DNA of 64,000 bases from Pseudomonadota bacterium. GTDB taxonomy: Bacteria; Pseudomonadota; Alphaproteobacteria; Rhodobacterales; Rhodobacteraceae. The stretch lies in assembly GCA_020161615.1 (NCBI GenBank), contig JAIUPD010000002.1, positions 62,001 through 126,000 on the forward strand. The letters are read 5' to 3'. Position numbers and translations under genes: made by a program. Positions 42,003 to 51,647 of the stretch are shown here, in pieces (within the stretch, counting starts at the first letter, position 1; each line of letters opens with the position of its first letter). Under the pieces are notes generated by a model. It had not been told where the DNA came from and did no database searches. It saw only the letters and a list, made by a program, of their open reading frames with translations.

Positions 42003-42127
42003 GCCCTCAGGGGCGGAAAACGGCCTTTCCTCACGCAAACGCCACTTGCAACGGGGGGCAGGGGCGGATTTACGTGGAGAAAGTCCATCTGACCCCCAGA
42101 AGTCAGACGTCTACAGGAGAGCGCCGC

Positions 42128-44062
42128 ATGACCCGACCCCTTTCCCCCCTGGCATCGAATTCCGCCCTGACGCTGACGCGGCGCGGCTTGATGGGCGGGG
42201 CGGCGGCATTGGGGGCGGGGTTGATCATGCCGCGCCGGGGCCGGGCGCAGGACACCCTGATCCGCGCGCATGGCTATTCCTATTACGGCAACCTCAGCTA
42301 TCCGCAGGGGTTCGACCATTTCAGCTATGTGAACATCGACGCGCCGAAGGGCGGCGAGATTTCTGAATACGCCTCGGGCACTTTCGATTCCATGAACCCC
42401 TATTCGCGCCGGGGCCGGGCCGGGCGCTATTCCTGGGCGCTCTATGAAAGCCTTCTGGAAACCGGCGGCCCCTTCGGCGATGCCGCGCCCGCCGATGTCT
42501 ATGATGAGGCCTATGGCCTGTTGGCCGAGGGGCTCGAATACCCGCAAGGCAAGGAATGGGTGGTGTTCTTCCTGCGCCCGGAGGCCCGGTTCAGCGACGG
42601 CGCGCCGGTCACGGCCGAGGATGTGGTCTTCACCCACAACCTGTTTCTGGAACAGGGCCTGCCTTCCTATGCCGAGGCCGTGCGCCAGCGTGTCATCAAC
42701 GCCGAGGTGATCGACGAACGCACCCTGCGCTACGAATTCGCCCCCGAGATCTCGCGCCGGTCGCTGATCGACCAGGTGGGCGGCACGCCTGTCTTCTCGA
42801 AGCGCTGGTTCGACGAGACCGGCGCGCGGCTGGACGAGCCGCGGATGGAAACCTCGCCCGGGTCCGGCCCCTACGTGCTGGAAGGGTTCGAGGTCAACCG
42901 CCGCATCACCTTCCGCCGCAACCCCGATTACTGGGGCTGGCACCTGGGCCAGAACAAGGGGCGGCACAATTTCGACCGCATCCGGGTCGAATATTTCAGC
43001 GATGACGCGGCCGCGTTCGAGGCCTTCAAGACCGGGGAATACACCTTCCGCGCCGAGGGCAATTCGCGGCAATGGGCCATCGGTTACGACTTTCCGGCGG
43101 TGGATCGCGGCTGGGTCAAGCGCGAGGAGATCCCGGACGGCACGCCGCCCACGCCCACCGGCTTCGTCTTCAACCTCAACCGTCCCTTCCTGCAGGACCG
43201 CCGCGTGCGCGAGGCGCTGTCCTTGGCCTACAATTTCGAATGGACCAACCAGCAGCTGCAATACGGGCTGATGAGCCAGCGCTATTCCTATACCCAGGGC
43301 TCGCCGCTGGAGGCCACGGGCGTGCCGGAAGGGGCCGAGCTGGCGCTGCTGCAATCCCTGGGCGATCTGGTGCCGCCGGAACTGCTGACCGACGAGGCGG
43401 TGACGGCGCATACCTCCTCGGCCGATCAGTTGATCGACCGGCGCAACATGCGCCGTGCCAACCGCCTGCTGGAAGAGGCCGGCTGGACTGTCGGCGATCA
43501 GGGCCTGCGCCGCAATGCCGAGGGGCAGCGGATGGTCATCCAGTTCCCCTATTCGACCTCGGGCTCCGCCACGGCCGAGGCGATCATCGAAAGCTTCCTC
43601 GACAATCTGCGGACGCTGGGCATCGACGCCCAGGGCCAGCGCATCGACCCCGCGCAATATACCGAGCGCGCGCGCAACCACGATTACGACATGGTGCTGG
43701 ACGGCTATATCGCCTTTCTCGACACCGGCACCGGATTGCACCAGCGCTTCGGCTCCGAGGCGGCGGATGACGTGTTCAACCCGGCCGGGCTGCGCAGCCC
43801 GCTGGTGGACCGGATCATCGACATTTCCTTGATGGCCGAGGCACCGGAAGACCGCGACACCGCCCTGCGCGCCCTTGATCGCGTGCTTCGCTGGGAGCGG
43901 ATTATGGTGCCGCTGTGGTACAGCGCGAACCAGTGGTTCGCCTATTGGGACATCTACCGCCATCCCGAGGAGACGCCGCGCTATTCGGCCGGTGTGCTGG
44001 ACTGGTGGTGGTACGATGCCGAGCGCGCGGCAGAGTTGCGCGCCGCGGGGGCGCTGAGGTAG
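42128..44062 (+). CDS. yejA: Periplasmic oligopeptide-type binding protein YejA
   Basis: The 644-residue family 5 extracellular solute-binding protein matches the YejA receptor of the yejABEF importer, which takes up oligopeptides and microcin C in E. coli. A twin-arginine-like export signal is present (LTRRGLMGGAAALGAGL). Mature features include HGYSYYGNLSYPQGFDHFSYVN, KGGEISEYASGTFDSMNPY-type segments and GSGPYVLEGFEVNRRITFRR. ATG 42128 follows AGGAGAGCG. A short hairpin (TCTGAC/GTCAGA, 42090-42109) lies in the leader. It heads yejA-yejB-yejE-yejF and a glycosyltransferase gene. Confidence 0.9.
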   Translation: MTRPLSPLASNSALTLTRRGLMGGAAALGAGLIMPRRGRAQDTLIRAHGYSYYGNLSYPQGFDHFSYVNIDAPKGGEISEYASGTFDSMNPYSRRGRAGRYSWALYESLLETGGPFGDAAPADVYDEAYGLLAEGLEYPQGKEWVVFFLRPEARFSDGAPVTAEDVVFTHNLFLEQGLPSYAEAVRQRVINAEVIDERTLRYEFAPEISRRSLIDQVGGTPVFSKRWFDETGARLDEPRMETSPGSGPYVLEGFEVNRRITFRRNPDYWGWHLGQNKGRHNFDRIRVEYFSDDAAAFEAFKTGEYTFRAEGNSRQWAIGYDFPAVDRGWVKREEIPDGTPPTPTGFVFNLNRPFLQDRRVREALSLAYNFEWTNQQLQYGLMSQRYSYTQGSPLEATGVPEGAELALLQSLGDLVPPELLTDEAVTAHTSSADQLIDRRNMRRANRLLEEAGWTVGDQGLRRNAEGQRMVIQFPYSTSGSATAEAIIESFLDNLRTLGIDAQGQRIDPAQYTERARNHDYDMVLDGYIAFLDTGTGLHQRFGSEAADDVFNPAGLRSPLVDRIIDISLMAEAPEDRDTALRALDRVLRWERIMVPLWYSANQWFAYWDIYRHPEETPRYSAGVLDWWWYDAERAAELRAAGALR

Positions 44063-44072
44063 GGCTTCCGCC

Positions 44073-45170
44073 ATGGGTGCCTATATCCTCCGCCGCCTGC
44101 TGCTGGTGATCCCCACGCTGATCGGCGTGATGATCATCAATTTCACGCTGGTCCAGTTCGTCCCCGGCGGGCCGATCGAACAGGTCATCGCCAACATGCA
44201 GGGACAGGGCGATGTGATGCGCGGCTTCACCGGCTCGGGCGACGACGCGAGCCGCGGCAATGCAGGGGGCGGCGGCGAGGAACGCTATATCGGTTCTCGC
44301 GGCCTGCCGCCCGCCTTCATCGAGCAGCTCGAACGTGAATTCGGCTTCGACAAGCCGCCCTTGCAGCGCTTCCTTGACATGATGTGGAATTATTTCCGCT
44401 TCGATTTCGGCACCAGCTATTTCACCTCGAAAACCGTGGTCGAGCTGATCATCGAACGAATGCCGGTGTCGATCTCGCTGGGGCTCTGGTCGACGCTCAT
44501 CGCCTATATGGTCTCGATCCCGCTCGGCATCCGCAAGGCGGTGAAGGATGGCACGCCGTTCGATACCTGGACCTCGGGCGCGATCATCGTGGGCTATGCG
44601 ATCCCCGGCTTCCTGTTCGCGATCCTGCTGCTGGTGCTGTTCGCCGGGGGCTCCTATTTCCAGTGGTTCCCGCTGCGCGGCCTCCATTCCGAGGCCGAAG
44701 TCGTCGCACAGATGAACTGGTTCGAATACGCCCTCGATTACGCCCATCACATGGTCCTGCCGACCATCGCGCTGACCATCTCCAGCTTCGCCACGCTGAC
44801 GCTGCTGACCAAGAACTCGTTCCTCGATGAATTGCGCAAGCAATACGTGGTCACCGCCCGCGCCAAGGGGCTGGTCGAGCGCAAGGTCCTCTATGGCCAT
44901 GTGTTCCGCAACGCCATGCTGATCGTCATCGCCGGCTTCCCCGCGGTCTTCATCGGCGCCTTCTTTGGCGGATCGCTCATCATCGAGGCGGTCTTCTCGC
45001 TCGACGGGCTGGGCAAGCTGTTCTACGAGGCGGCGCTGGCGCGGGATTACCCGGTGATCTTCGGCACGCTCTTCATCTTCACCCTGCTGGGGCTGATCGT
45101 CGGCATCATCTCGGACCTGATGTATGTCTGGATCGACCCCCGCATCGACTTCGAGACGCGGGAGAGCTGA
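44073..45170 (+). CDS. yejB: Oligopeptide/microcin C ABC permease YejB
   Basis: The 365-residue membrane permease begins MGAYILRRLLLVIPTLIGV, as do DppB/OppB-type permeases. It has a large periplasmic insertion of about 90 residues (NMQGQGDVMRG to LPPAFIEQLEREFGFDKP) that marks YejB. Five further membrane segments follow, with the ATPase-coupling EAA-like loop VTARAKGLVERKVLYGHVFRNA. It lies 10 bases after yejA and 4 bases before yejE. Confidence 0.92.
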   Translation: MGAYILRRLLLVIPTLIGVMIINFTLVQFVPGGPIEQVIANMQGQGDVMRGFTGSGDDASRGNAGGGGEERYIGSRGLPPAFIEQLEREFGFDKPPLQRFLDMMWNYFRFDFGTSYFTSKTVVELIIERMPVSISLGLWSTLIAYMVSIPLGIRKAVKDGTPFDTWTSGAIIVGYAIPGFLFAILLLVLFAGGSYFQWFPLRGLHSEAEVVAQMNWFEYALDYAHHMVLPTIALTISSFATLTLLTKNSFLDELRKQYVVTARAKGLVERKVLYGHVFRNAMLIVIAGFPAVFIGAFFGGSLIIEAVFSLDGLGKLFYEAALARDYPVIFGTLFIFTLLGLIVGIISDLMYVWIDPRIDFETRES

Positions 45171-45174
45171 GCGC

Positions 45175-46284
45175 ATGGCCCTTTCGCCCCTGAATCAGCG
45201 GCGCTGGCGCAATTTCCGCGCCAATCGCCGGGCCTTCTGGTCGTTGTGGATCTTTCTGGTCCTTTATGGCGTGTCGATGTTCGCGGAATTCCTGGCCAAT
45301 GACGTGCCGATCGCCGTCAGCTATCGCGGCGATGTGCAATTCCCGATCTTCCAGTTCTATCCCGAAACTGCCTATGGCGGCGAGTTCCGCACCCAGGCCG
45401 ATTACCGCACGGACGAGGTGCAATGCCTGATCCGCACCGGCGGCATCGAATGGTGCCTGGACGATCCCGAGGATGCGCTGGCCCAGGCCGAAGCCAGCGG
45501 CACGGTCGAGGGCGAGCCGGTGGTCGAAGGCTGGCTGCTCTGGCCGCCGATCCCCTATTCCTATGACACGATCAACAACCTCGGCGGCCCGGCGCCCTCG
45601 GCCCCCGATGCCGATCATTGGCTGGGCACCGACGGCGGCGCCCGCGACGTGCTGGCGCGGGTGATCTATGGCTTCCGCCTGTCGGTCAGCTTTGCCTTCG
45701 TCGTGGTGGCGATTTCCTCGGTCGTGGGGATCTTCGCCGGCGCGGTGCAGGGCTTCTTCGGCGGCGTCACCGATCTGGTGGCGCAGCGCCTGATCGAGCT
45801 CTGGGGCTCGGTCCCCTCGCTCTATGTCATCATCATCATCGCCGCGATCACGCCGATGAATTTCTGGCTGCTGGTCTTCCTCATGGTGATGTTCAGCTGG
45901 ACGGCCTTAGTGGGCGTGGTCCGGGCCGAATTCCTGCGGGCGCGGAACTTCGAATACGTGCGCGCGGCCCGGGCGCTGGGCGTGTCGAACGGGCGGATCA
46001 TGTTCCGCCATGTGCTGCCCAACGCCATGGTCGCCACCGTCACCATGCTGCCCTTCATCATCACCGGCGCCATCGGCGCGCTGGCCACGCTCGACTTCCT
46101 GGGCTTCGGCCTGCCCGCCAGCGCCCCCTCGCTGGGGAACCTGACGCTGCAGGCGAAGCAGAACCTGCAAGCCACCTGGCTCGGCTTCACCGCCTTCTTC
46201 ACCTTCGCCATCATGCTCAGCCTGCTGGTCTTCATCTTCGAGGGCATTCGCGATGCCTTCGACCCGCGAAAGACCTTCCGATGA
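45175..46284 (+). CDS. yejE: Oligopeptide/microcin C ABC permease YejE
   Basis: The 369-residue DppC-type permease starts MALSPLNQRRWRNFRANRRA, followed by the first membrane helix. A large periplasmic region, roughly residues 40-155 (RTQADYRTDEVQCLIRTGG and WPPIPYSYDTINNLGG), is a hallmark of YejE. The transmembrane domain begins near GTDGGARDVLARVIYGFRLS. The EAA-like loop is VRAARALGVSNGRIMFRHVLPNA. ATG 45175 is 4 bases beyond the yejB stop; the stop overlaps the yejF start in ATGA. Confidence 0.92.
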   Translation: MALSPLNQRRWRNFRANRRAFWSLWIFLVLYGVSMFAEFLANDVPIAVSYRGDVQFPIFQFYPETAYGGEFRTQADYRTDEVQCLIRTGGIEWCLDDPEDALAQAEASGTVEGEPVVEGWLLWPPIPYSYDTINNLGGPAPSAPDADHWLGTDGGARDVLARVIYGFRLSVSFAFVVVAISSVVGIFAGAVQGFFGGVTDLVAQRLIELWGSVPSLYVIIIIAAITPMNFWLLVFLMVMFSWTALVGVVRAEFLRARNFEYVRAARALGVSNGRIMFRHVLPNAMVATVTMLPFIITGAIGALATLDFLGFGLPASAPSLGNLTLQAKQNLQATWLGFTAFFTFAIMLSLLVFIFEGIRDAFDPRKTFR

Positions 46285-47903
46285 CCCTGCTGCGCGTCCA
46301 CGATCTGAGCGTCACTTTCCGGCAGGGCGGGCAGGAGACCCACGCCGTCAAGGGCGTCAGCTTCGACATCGCCGAGGGCGAGACGGTGGCGCTGGTCGGC
46401 GAAAGCGGCTCGGGCAAGTCGGTGACGGCGCTGTCGACCGTGGGCCTGCTGGGCGATGCCGCGCATCTTCAGGGCTCGATCACCTTCGAGGGGGCCGAGA
46501 TGGTCGGCGCGGATGCGGCCGAACTGCGCCGGGTCCGGGGCAATGACATCAGCTTCATCTTTCAGGAGCCGATGACCTCGCTCAACCCGCTGCACACGGT
46601 CGAGCGGCAGATCACCGAGGCATTGGAACTGCATCAGGCGCTGCGCGGCGATCAGGCCCGCGCCCGGGCGCTGGAGCTGCTGGAAAAGGTCGGCATCCGC
46701 GACGCCGAGACCCGGCTTTCCGCCTATCCGCACCAGCTGTCGGGCGGGCAGCGGCAGCGTGTCATGATCGCCATGGCGCTGGCCAACGGGCCGAAACTGC
46801 TGGTCGCGGACGAACCGACCACCGCGCTGGACGTGACGATCCAGGCCCAGATCCTGGAACTGCTGGCGGATCTGAAGCGCTCCGAGCGCATGTCGATGCT
46901 GTTCATCACCCATGACCTGAACATCGTCCGCCGCGTCGCCGACCGGGTCTGCGTCATGCAGAATGGCGAGATCGTCGAACAGGGTCCGACCGAGCGTGTC
47001 TTCACCGACCCCCGGCACCCCTATACCCGCAAGCTCTTGGCCGCCGAGCCGCAAGGCCGCCCCGAGCCGGTGCCCGACGCCGCGCCCGAGATCCTGCGGA
47101 CCGAGACTCTGCGCGTCTGGTTCCCGATCACCCGCGGCTTCCTGCGCCGCACCGTGGGCCATATCAAGGCGGTGAACGACGCCAGCCTCAGCCTGCGCGC
47201 GGGCGAGACGCTGGGCATCGTCGGCGAGAGCGGTTCGGGCAAGACGACCCTGGCGCTGGCCATCGCCCGCCTCACCCGGTCCGAGGGCAAGATCGTTTTC
47301 CTCGGTCGCGACATCTCGGCCGGGGCGCGCGACGGGTCGGGGCGGGCGGCGCTCAGGGCGCTGCGGCGCGACATGCAGATCGTCTTTCAGGACCCCTACG
47401 GCAGCCTCAGCCCCCGCATGACGGTCGAGGAGATCATCGCCGAAGGGCTGGGCGTCCATGGTGTGCCGACCGGCGGCACCGCGCGCCAAGCCGTCGCCGC
47501 GATCATGGAAGAAGTGGGCCTCGACCCCGCGATGATGGACCGCTACCCGCATGAATTTTCGGGCGGGCAGCGGCAGCGGATCGCGGTGGCCCGCGCCATG
47601 ATCCTGCAACCGAAGCTGGTGATCCTGGACGAGCCGACCTCGGCGCTCGACATGACCGTGCAGGTGCAGATCGTCGAGCTTCTGCGCAACCTGCAACGGC
47701 GCCACGGGCTGGCCTATCTGTTCATCAGTCACGATCTGCGCGTCGTGCGGGCCATGGCGCACCAGATCCTCGTCCTGAAATCGGGCGATGTGCTGGAATA
47801 CGGCCCCGCCACGCAGATCTTCGACGCGCCCGAAAGCGACTACACCAAGGCCCTGCTGGCGGCGGCCTTCGACCTGCGCACGATCGGCCGGTCCGAGGGA
47901 TGA
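46281..47903 (+). CDS. yejF: Oligopeptide/microcin C ABC ATPase YejF (fused double domain)
   Basis: This 540-residue protein carries two ABC ATPase domains in one chain, as in YejF. Domain 1 has Walker A GESGSGKS, signature [15 protein letters not shown] and Walker [13 protein letters not shown]. Domain 2 has Walker A GESGSGKT, signature [15 protein letters not shown] and Walker [13 protein letters not shown]. Each ends with an oligopeptide-transport C-terminal extension, for example [14 protein letters not shown]. It starts in the yejE stop (ATGA) and its own stop overlaps the glycosyltransferase start in the same way. Confidence 0.93.
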   Translation: MTLLRVHDLSVTFRQGGQETHAVKGVSFDIAEGETVALVGESGSGKSVTALSTVGLLGDAAHLQGSITFEGAEMVGADAAELRRVRGNDISFIFQEPMTSLNPLHTVERQITEALELHQALRGDQARARALELLEKVGIRDAETRLSAYPHQLSGGQRQRVMIAMALANGPKLLVADEPTTALDVTIQAQILELLADLKRSERMSMLFITHDLNIVRRVADRVCVMQNGEIVEQGPTERVFTDPRHPYTRKLLAAEPQGRPEPVPDAAPEILRTETLRVWFPITRGFLRRTVGHIKAVNDASLSLRAGETLGIVGESGSGKTTLALAIARLTRSEGKIVFLGRDISAGARDGSGRAALRALRRDMQIVFQDPYGSLSPRMTVEEIIAEGLGVHGVPTGGTARQAVAAIMEEVGLDPAMMDRYPHEFSGGQRQRIAVARAMILQPKLVILDEPTSALDMTVQVQIVELLRNLQRRHGLAYLFISHDLRVVRAMAHQILVLKSGDVLEYGPATQIFDAPESDYTKALLAAAFDLRTIGRSEG

Positions 47904-49126
47904 AGATCCTCTTCGTCCACCAGAATTTCCCGGGCCAGTTCCTGCATCTGGCGCCGGCTCTGGTGGAACGCGGCCATGACGTGACGGCGCTGACGGATGA
48001 GACGAACATCCGCAAGACCGCCATCACCACGTTCCGTTACCGCAAGCCCGATCCCCGCCCGGATCCGAAGGTCGCCCAGCTTGGCACCACCTTCACCGAG
48101 ATGACGAACCGCGCCTATCGCGTGGCCCGCGCCGCGCGCATCCTGCGCGACCGGCACGGCTATCGCCCGGACGTGATCTTCGGCCATGGCGGCTGGGGCG
48201 AGACCCTCTTTCTGCGCGAGGTCTGGCCTGAGGCGCGGCTGATCGTCTATGCCGAACTCTATTACGCGCCGCGGGGCCTCGACGTGGGTTTCGACCCCGA
48301 GTTTTCGACCGGGAACGAGGACAAGGCCTATGCCGTCGTCGCCCGGCAGGGGCATCAGGCGCTGATGATGGCCCAGGCCGATGCCGCGCTGGCCCCGACC
48401 GAGTTTCAGGCCGACACGTTCCCGGCCTGTTTCCGCGACAAGATCACCATCATCCATGACGGGGTGGATACCGCGCGGCTGGTGCCCGATCCCGCCGCCC
48501 GGGTGACCCTGCCCTCGGGTGTCGAATTCCGGGCGGGCGATGAGCTTCTGACCTTCATCAACCGCAATCTCGAACCCTATCGCGGCTATCATTCCTTCAT
48601 GCGTGCCCTGCCTGAGGTGCTGCGCGCCCGGCCCCGCGCGCAGGTTGTCATCATCGGCGGCGACGAGGTGAGCTATGGCGCGCGTCCCGGCGGCGGGCGC
48701 AGCTGGAAGGACATCTTCCTCGATGAGGTGAAGGACAGGCTGGACCTGTCGCGGGTGCATTTCACCGGCAAGGTGCCCTACGCCACGTTCGTGGGCCTCA
48801 TGCAATGCACGCGGGTGCATTGCTATCTGACGGTGCCCTTCGTGCTGTCCTGGTCGATGCTGGAGGCGATGAGCGCCGGGGCGCTGGTCGTCGGCTCCCG
48901 CACCGCCCCGGTCGAGGAATTGATCGAGGACGGGGTGAACGGGCGGCTGGTGGATTTCTTCGACACCGGGGCGATGGCGGCCACGCTGATCGACTGCCTC
49001 GCCCGCCCGGCCGACTTTGCCCCGCTGCGCCGCGCCGCCCGGGCGCATATCGTCGAGAATTACGACCTGACCCGCATCTGCCTGCCCCGCCTCATCGCCT
49101 TCGTCGAAGGCACTCTGGCGGCGTGA
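47900..49126 (+). CDS. Glycosyltransferase family 4 protein
   Basis: The 408-residue GT-B glycosyltransferase has an N-terminal acceptor domain ([21 protein letters not shown]) and a C-terminal nucleotide-sugar-binding domain. The latter shows FINRNLEPYRGYHSFMRALP, VHFTGKVPYATFVGLMQ and SWSMLEAMSAGALVVGS, the last giving the E-x7-E-type motif. ATG 47900 overlaps the yejF stop by four bases, which places it in the yej operon although the link is unexplained. Its product may act on surface polysaccharide. The sugar donor is unknown. A non-coding repeat array follows. Confidence 0.85.
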   Translation: MKILFVHQNFPGQFLHLAPALVERGHDVTALTDETNIRKTAITTFRYRKPDPRPDPKVAQLGTTFTEMTNRAYRVARAARILRDRHGYRPDVIFGHGGWGETLFLREVWPEARLIVYAELYYAPRGLDVGFDPEFSTGNEDKAYAVVARQGHQALMMAQADAALAPTEFQADTFPACFRDKITIIHDGVDTARLVPDPAARVTLPSGVEFRAGDELLTFINRNLEPYRGYHSFMRALPEVLRARPRAQVVIIGGDEVSYGARPGGGRSWKDIFLDEVKDRLDLSRVHFTGKVPYATFVGLMQCTRVHCYLTVPFVLSWSMLEAMSAGALVVGSRTAPVEELIEDGVNGRLVDFFDTGAMAATLIDCLARPADFAPLRRAARAHIVENYDLTRICLPRLIAFVEGTLAA

Positions 49127-49177
49127 TCCTTCGGGCGGGCGGCCCCAGCCGGGGCGGGCGCGACTGCCGGGCACCGG

Positions 49178-50020
49178 AATCGGTTCGAGCCGGGCGCCTG
49201 GCCATCGTCACCGGGGGCCAGGATCCTCGTTGCGCCCGTAGTGGTTGCGGGTCAGGCGAGTTCTCGGACGGGCAGGGCAAGTCCCCGAACTTGCTGGCAA
49301 ATGCCGGTTCCCACCCCGCGGGCAAAGCGTGATCCCGGTGCGGTAGGCGCGGACGGTCCCGGCCCGGATGCGGAAGAGCCCTGGCATCGGTTTGAGCCGG
49401 GCGCCTGATCGTCGCCAGCGGGGGGACTAGGATCCTCGCCGCGCCCGTGGTGGTCGCGGGCCAGGCGGGGTTTCGGACGGACAGGGCAGAGCAAGGCCTC
49501 GAGCCTGCAGGCAAACGCCGGTCCCTACCCTACGGGCAAAGCGTGGCCCCGGTGCGGTAGGCCCGGTCGGCTCCGGTCCGAATGCGGATGGGCCCTGGCA
49601 TCGGTTTGAGCCGGGCGCCTGATCGTCGCCAGCGTGGGGACCGGGATCCTCGCCGCGCCCGTGGTGGTCGCGGGCCGGGTGGGGTCTCGGACGGGCAGGG
49701 CAGAGCACGGCCTCGAGCCTGCAGGCAAATGCCGGCCCCACCCCGCGCGCAAAGCGTGGTCCCAGTGCAGTAGGCGCCGACGGTGCCGGTCCGAATGCGG
49801 ATGGACCCTGGCATCGGTTCGAACTGGGCGCCTGATCGTCGCCACTGGGCGGCCGGGATCCTCGCTGCACCCGGGTTGGTTGCGGCTCAGGCGGGGGTCT
49901 CGGACGGGCAGGGCAAGGCCGGGAACTGCAGGAAAATGCCGGTCCCGACACCGCGAGCAAAGCGTGATCCCGGCGTCGTAGGCGCGGACGGTGCCGGCCC
50001 GGCCGGAAAAGGGCCGTTCT
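49178..50020. repeat. Tandem array of about four degenerate ~210 bp units
   Basis: Four adjacent units start at about 49178, 49384, 49599 and 49812, so the spacings are 206, 215 and 213 bp. Each opens with ATCGGTTCGAGCCGGGCGCC (or a close variant). Each contains GGATCCTCG, TCGGACGGGCAGGGCA, GCAAATGCCGG, CAAAGCGTG and a closing GGTGCCGGCCCG-like segment. Because the spacings are not all multiples of three, no reading frame is kept from unit to unit, so long open frames here are probably composition artefacts. It is non-coding by this test. The function is unknown: a remnant of duplication, an attachment region, or a protein-binding array. Confidence 0.75.
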
Positions 50021-50546
50021 GCCCTTGTGGGCACAGGGCGGTCGTGACCCTGCGGGCAACGGGCGGACGTCACCCTTGCTCTGATCGGGGAAGCGGCGCG
50101 TGCCCTCTTCCGGCATGGGCCAATTAAGGCGAAGCGGGCTGGCCCGGCCCGCCACCGCAGGCGGTATGCCCCTCCTTTCGCTGTCGCCCTGCTTCGGGGA
50201 AGCCAGAACGCATCCGTCTTGCCCCCGTCTTGGGTTTGCTCCGCCGCCCCGTTCGAGTCGGGGAGGCCAAGTCACCCGCCGGTTCCGCCGCGACCGAGCC
50301 GCGCTGCCGCTGGTTGCCACCGATGGCCCCGAACCGCTCGGATGGCCTGTGCCCGAGCCTCCATGCTCGTTCCGGTCAGCGCGAAAGCTGTGCGCGTCAT
50401 GGCCGATCGTGACACCCCTCTCGCCCGCTGCGCCCTGAGCGGTGGGCGGATCGCGGTTCACGGAATCGATAGCCTCCTGCGCCACCTCCGGACTTGCCGC
50501 GCTGGGGCGACGCGAAGGGAGGGCGTCCATCGCCGCATCACGCCGG
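50021..50546. other. Non-coding spacer between the repeat array and flgI
   Basis: About 525 bp with no convincing gene. Open frames on both strands lack ribosome-binding sites and protein-like composition. The 3' ends of the flanking glycosyltransferase (+) and flgI (-) face each other, so no long promoter region is needed here. I see no strong terminator, tRNA or known structured RNA. It may be a decayed gene or an extension of the array too diverged to recognise. Confidence 0.5.
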
Positions 50547-51647
50547 TCAGCGTACGACCAGATCGGCGTGCAAGGCGCCGGCGGCACTGATCGTGTTCAG
50601 AATGTCGATCATGTCGCGCGGACCCACCCCCAGGGCGTTCAGCCCGGCGACCACCTGCGCCAGCGAGGTTCCGCCCGCGACCTCGGCCATGCCGACCCCG
50701 GGGCGCGGGGTGATCGAGGCCTCGGTGCGGGGCACGACAACGGTTTCCCCCGGGCTGAAGGGATTGGGCTGGATGGCCTGCGGCGTTTCCTCGACCCGCA
50801 GGGTCAACCCGCCCTGGGCCACGGCGACGCGGCTGATCCGCACATCCTCGCCCATGACGATGGTGCCCGAGCGCTGATCGATCACCACACGGGCCCGCGA
50901 GCCGGGGTCGACCACCAGATTCTCGACCTGGCTGAGCGCATGGGCGGCCGAGGGCGCGCGGGTGGCCGCGATGTCCAGCAGCACGGTGCCGGAATCCTGC
51001 ATGGCGGCGACCGCCCGGCCGAAATGGCCGTTGATCACCTGTTCGATCCGCACCGCCGTGGTGAAATCGGCCTGACGCAGCGCCAGCCTGATCCGCGGCA
51101 GCGAGGCGAGGGTGAAATCGACCTCACGCTCGACCCGGGCGCCGCCGGGGATCGAGCCCGAGGTCGGCACCCCCTCGACCACCTGCGCCGCCGCGCCGCG
51201 GGCCGCCACACCGCCGGCCAGAACCGCGCCCTGCGCCACGGCATAGATCTGTCCGTCCGCCCCGTTCAGCGGCGTCATCACCAGGGTGCCGCCGAACAGG
51301 CTGCTGGCGTCGCCGATGGCCGAGACGGTCACGTCGACCCGTGAACCTGCCCGGGAAAAGGGCGGCAGCGTCGCGGTGACCAGCACGGCGGCCACGTTGC
51401 GGGGCCGGAACTGCTCGCCCGTGATGTTGACGCCCAGCCGTTCCAGGATGTTGGTCATGATGTCTTCGGTGAAGGGCGCGTTGCGGATCCCGTCGCCGGT
51501 GCCGTCGAGGCCGACGACCAGGCCGTAGCCGATCAGGTCGTTCCCCCGTACGCCGTCGAATTCGACCAGATCCTTGAGGCGGATCTGCGCCGCGGCGGCG
51601 CTGGCCGTCAGCAGCATCAGCAGCAGTGCCGCAAGGACGCGACGCAT
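50547..51647 (-). CDS. flgI: Flagellar P-ring protein FlgI
   Basis: FlgI forms the periplasmic P ring around the flagellar rod. The 366-residue protein has a signal peptide (MRRVLAALLLMLLTASAAAA) and the family start QIRLKDLVEFDGVRGNDLIGYGLVVGL. It keeps the mid-chain PRNVAAVLVTATLPPFSRAGS and the C-terminal LAQVVAGLNALGVGPRDMIDIL. The ATG 51647 overlaps the flgL stop in TGATG; a GTG at 51650 is also in frame. It is the last gene of the motB-flgE-flgK-flgL-flgI set. The partner L-ring gene flgH is not in the window. Confidence 0.93.
   Translation of the reverse strand: MRRVLAALLLMLLTASAAAAQIRLKDLVEFDGVRGNDLIGYGLVVGLDGTGDGIRNAPFTEDIMTNILERLGVNITGEQFRPRNVAAVLVTATLPPFSRAGSRVDVTVSAIGDASSLFGGTLVMTPLNGADGQIYAVAQGAVLAGGVAARGAAAQVVEGVPTSGSIPGGARVEREVDFTLASLPRIRLALRQADFTTAVRIEQVINGHFGRAVAAMQDSGTVLLDIAATRAPSAAHALSQVENLVVDPGSRARVVIDQRSGTIVMGEDVRISRVAVAQGGLTLRVEETPQAIQPNPFSPGETVVVPRTEASITPRPGVGMAEVAGGTSLAQVVAGLNALGVGPRDMIDILNTISAAGALHADLVVR

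Noticed and set aside
41831-44074. Long minus-strand frame opposite yejA
   Set aside because: Antisense shadow with His/Gln/Arg-rich composition and no family match; yejA on the plus strand has export signal and solute-binding motifs.
49178-49830. Possible tRNA-like GGTTCGA motif in the repeat units
   Set aside because: The flanking bases do not form a T-arm stem and no acceptor or anticodon arm can be drawn.
49427-50587. Long minus-strand open frame (386 codons) across the repeat array and flgI end
   Set aside because: It is Pro/Arg/Gly-rich and repetitive only because it reads the tandem units; the same unit appears in different frames, there is no ribosome-binding site, and it overlaps the end of flgI.
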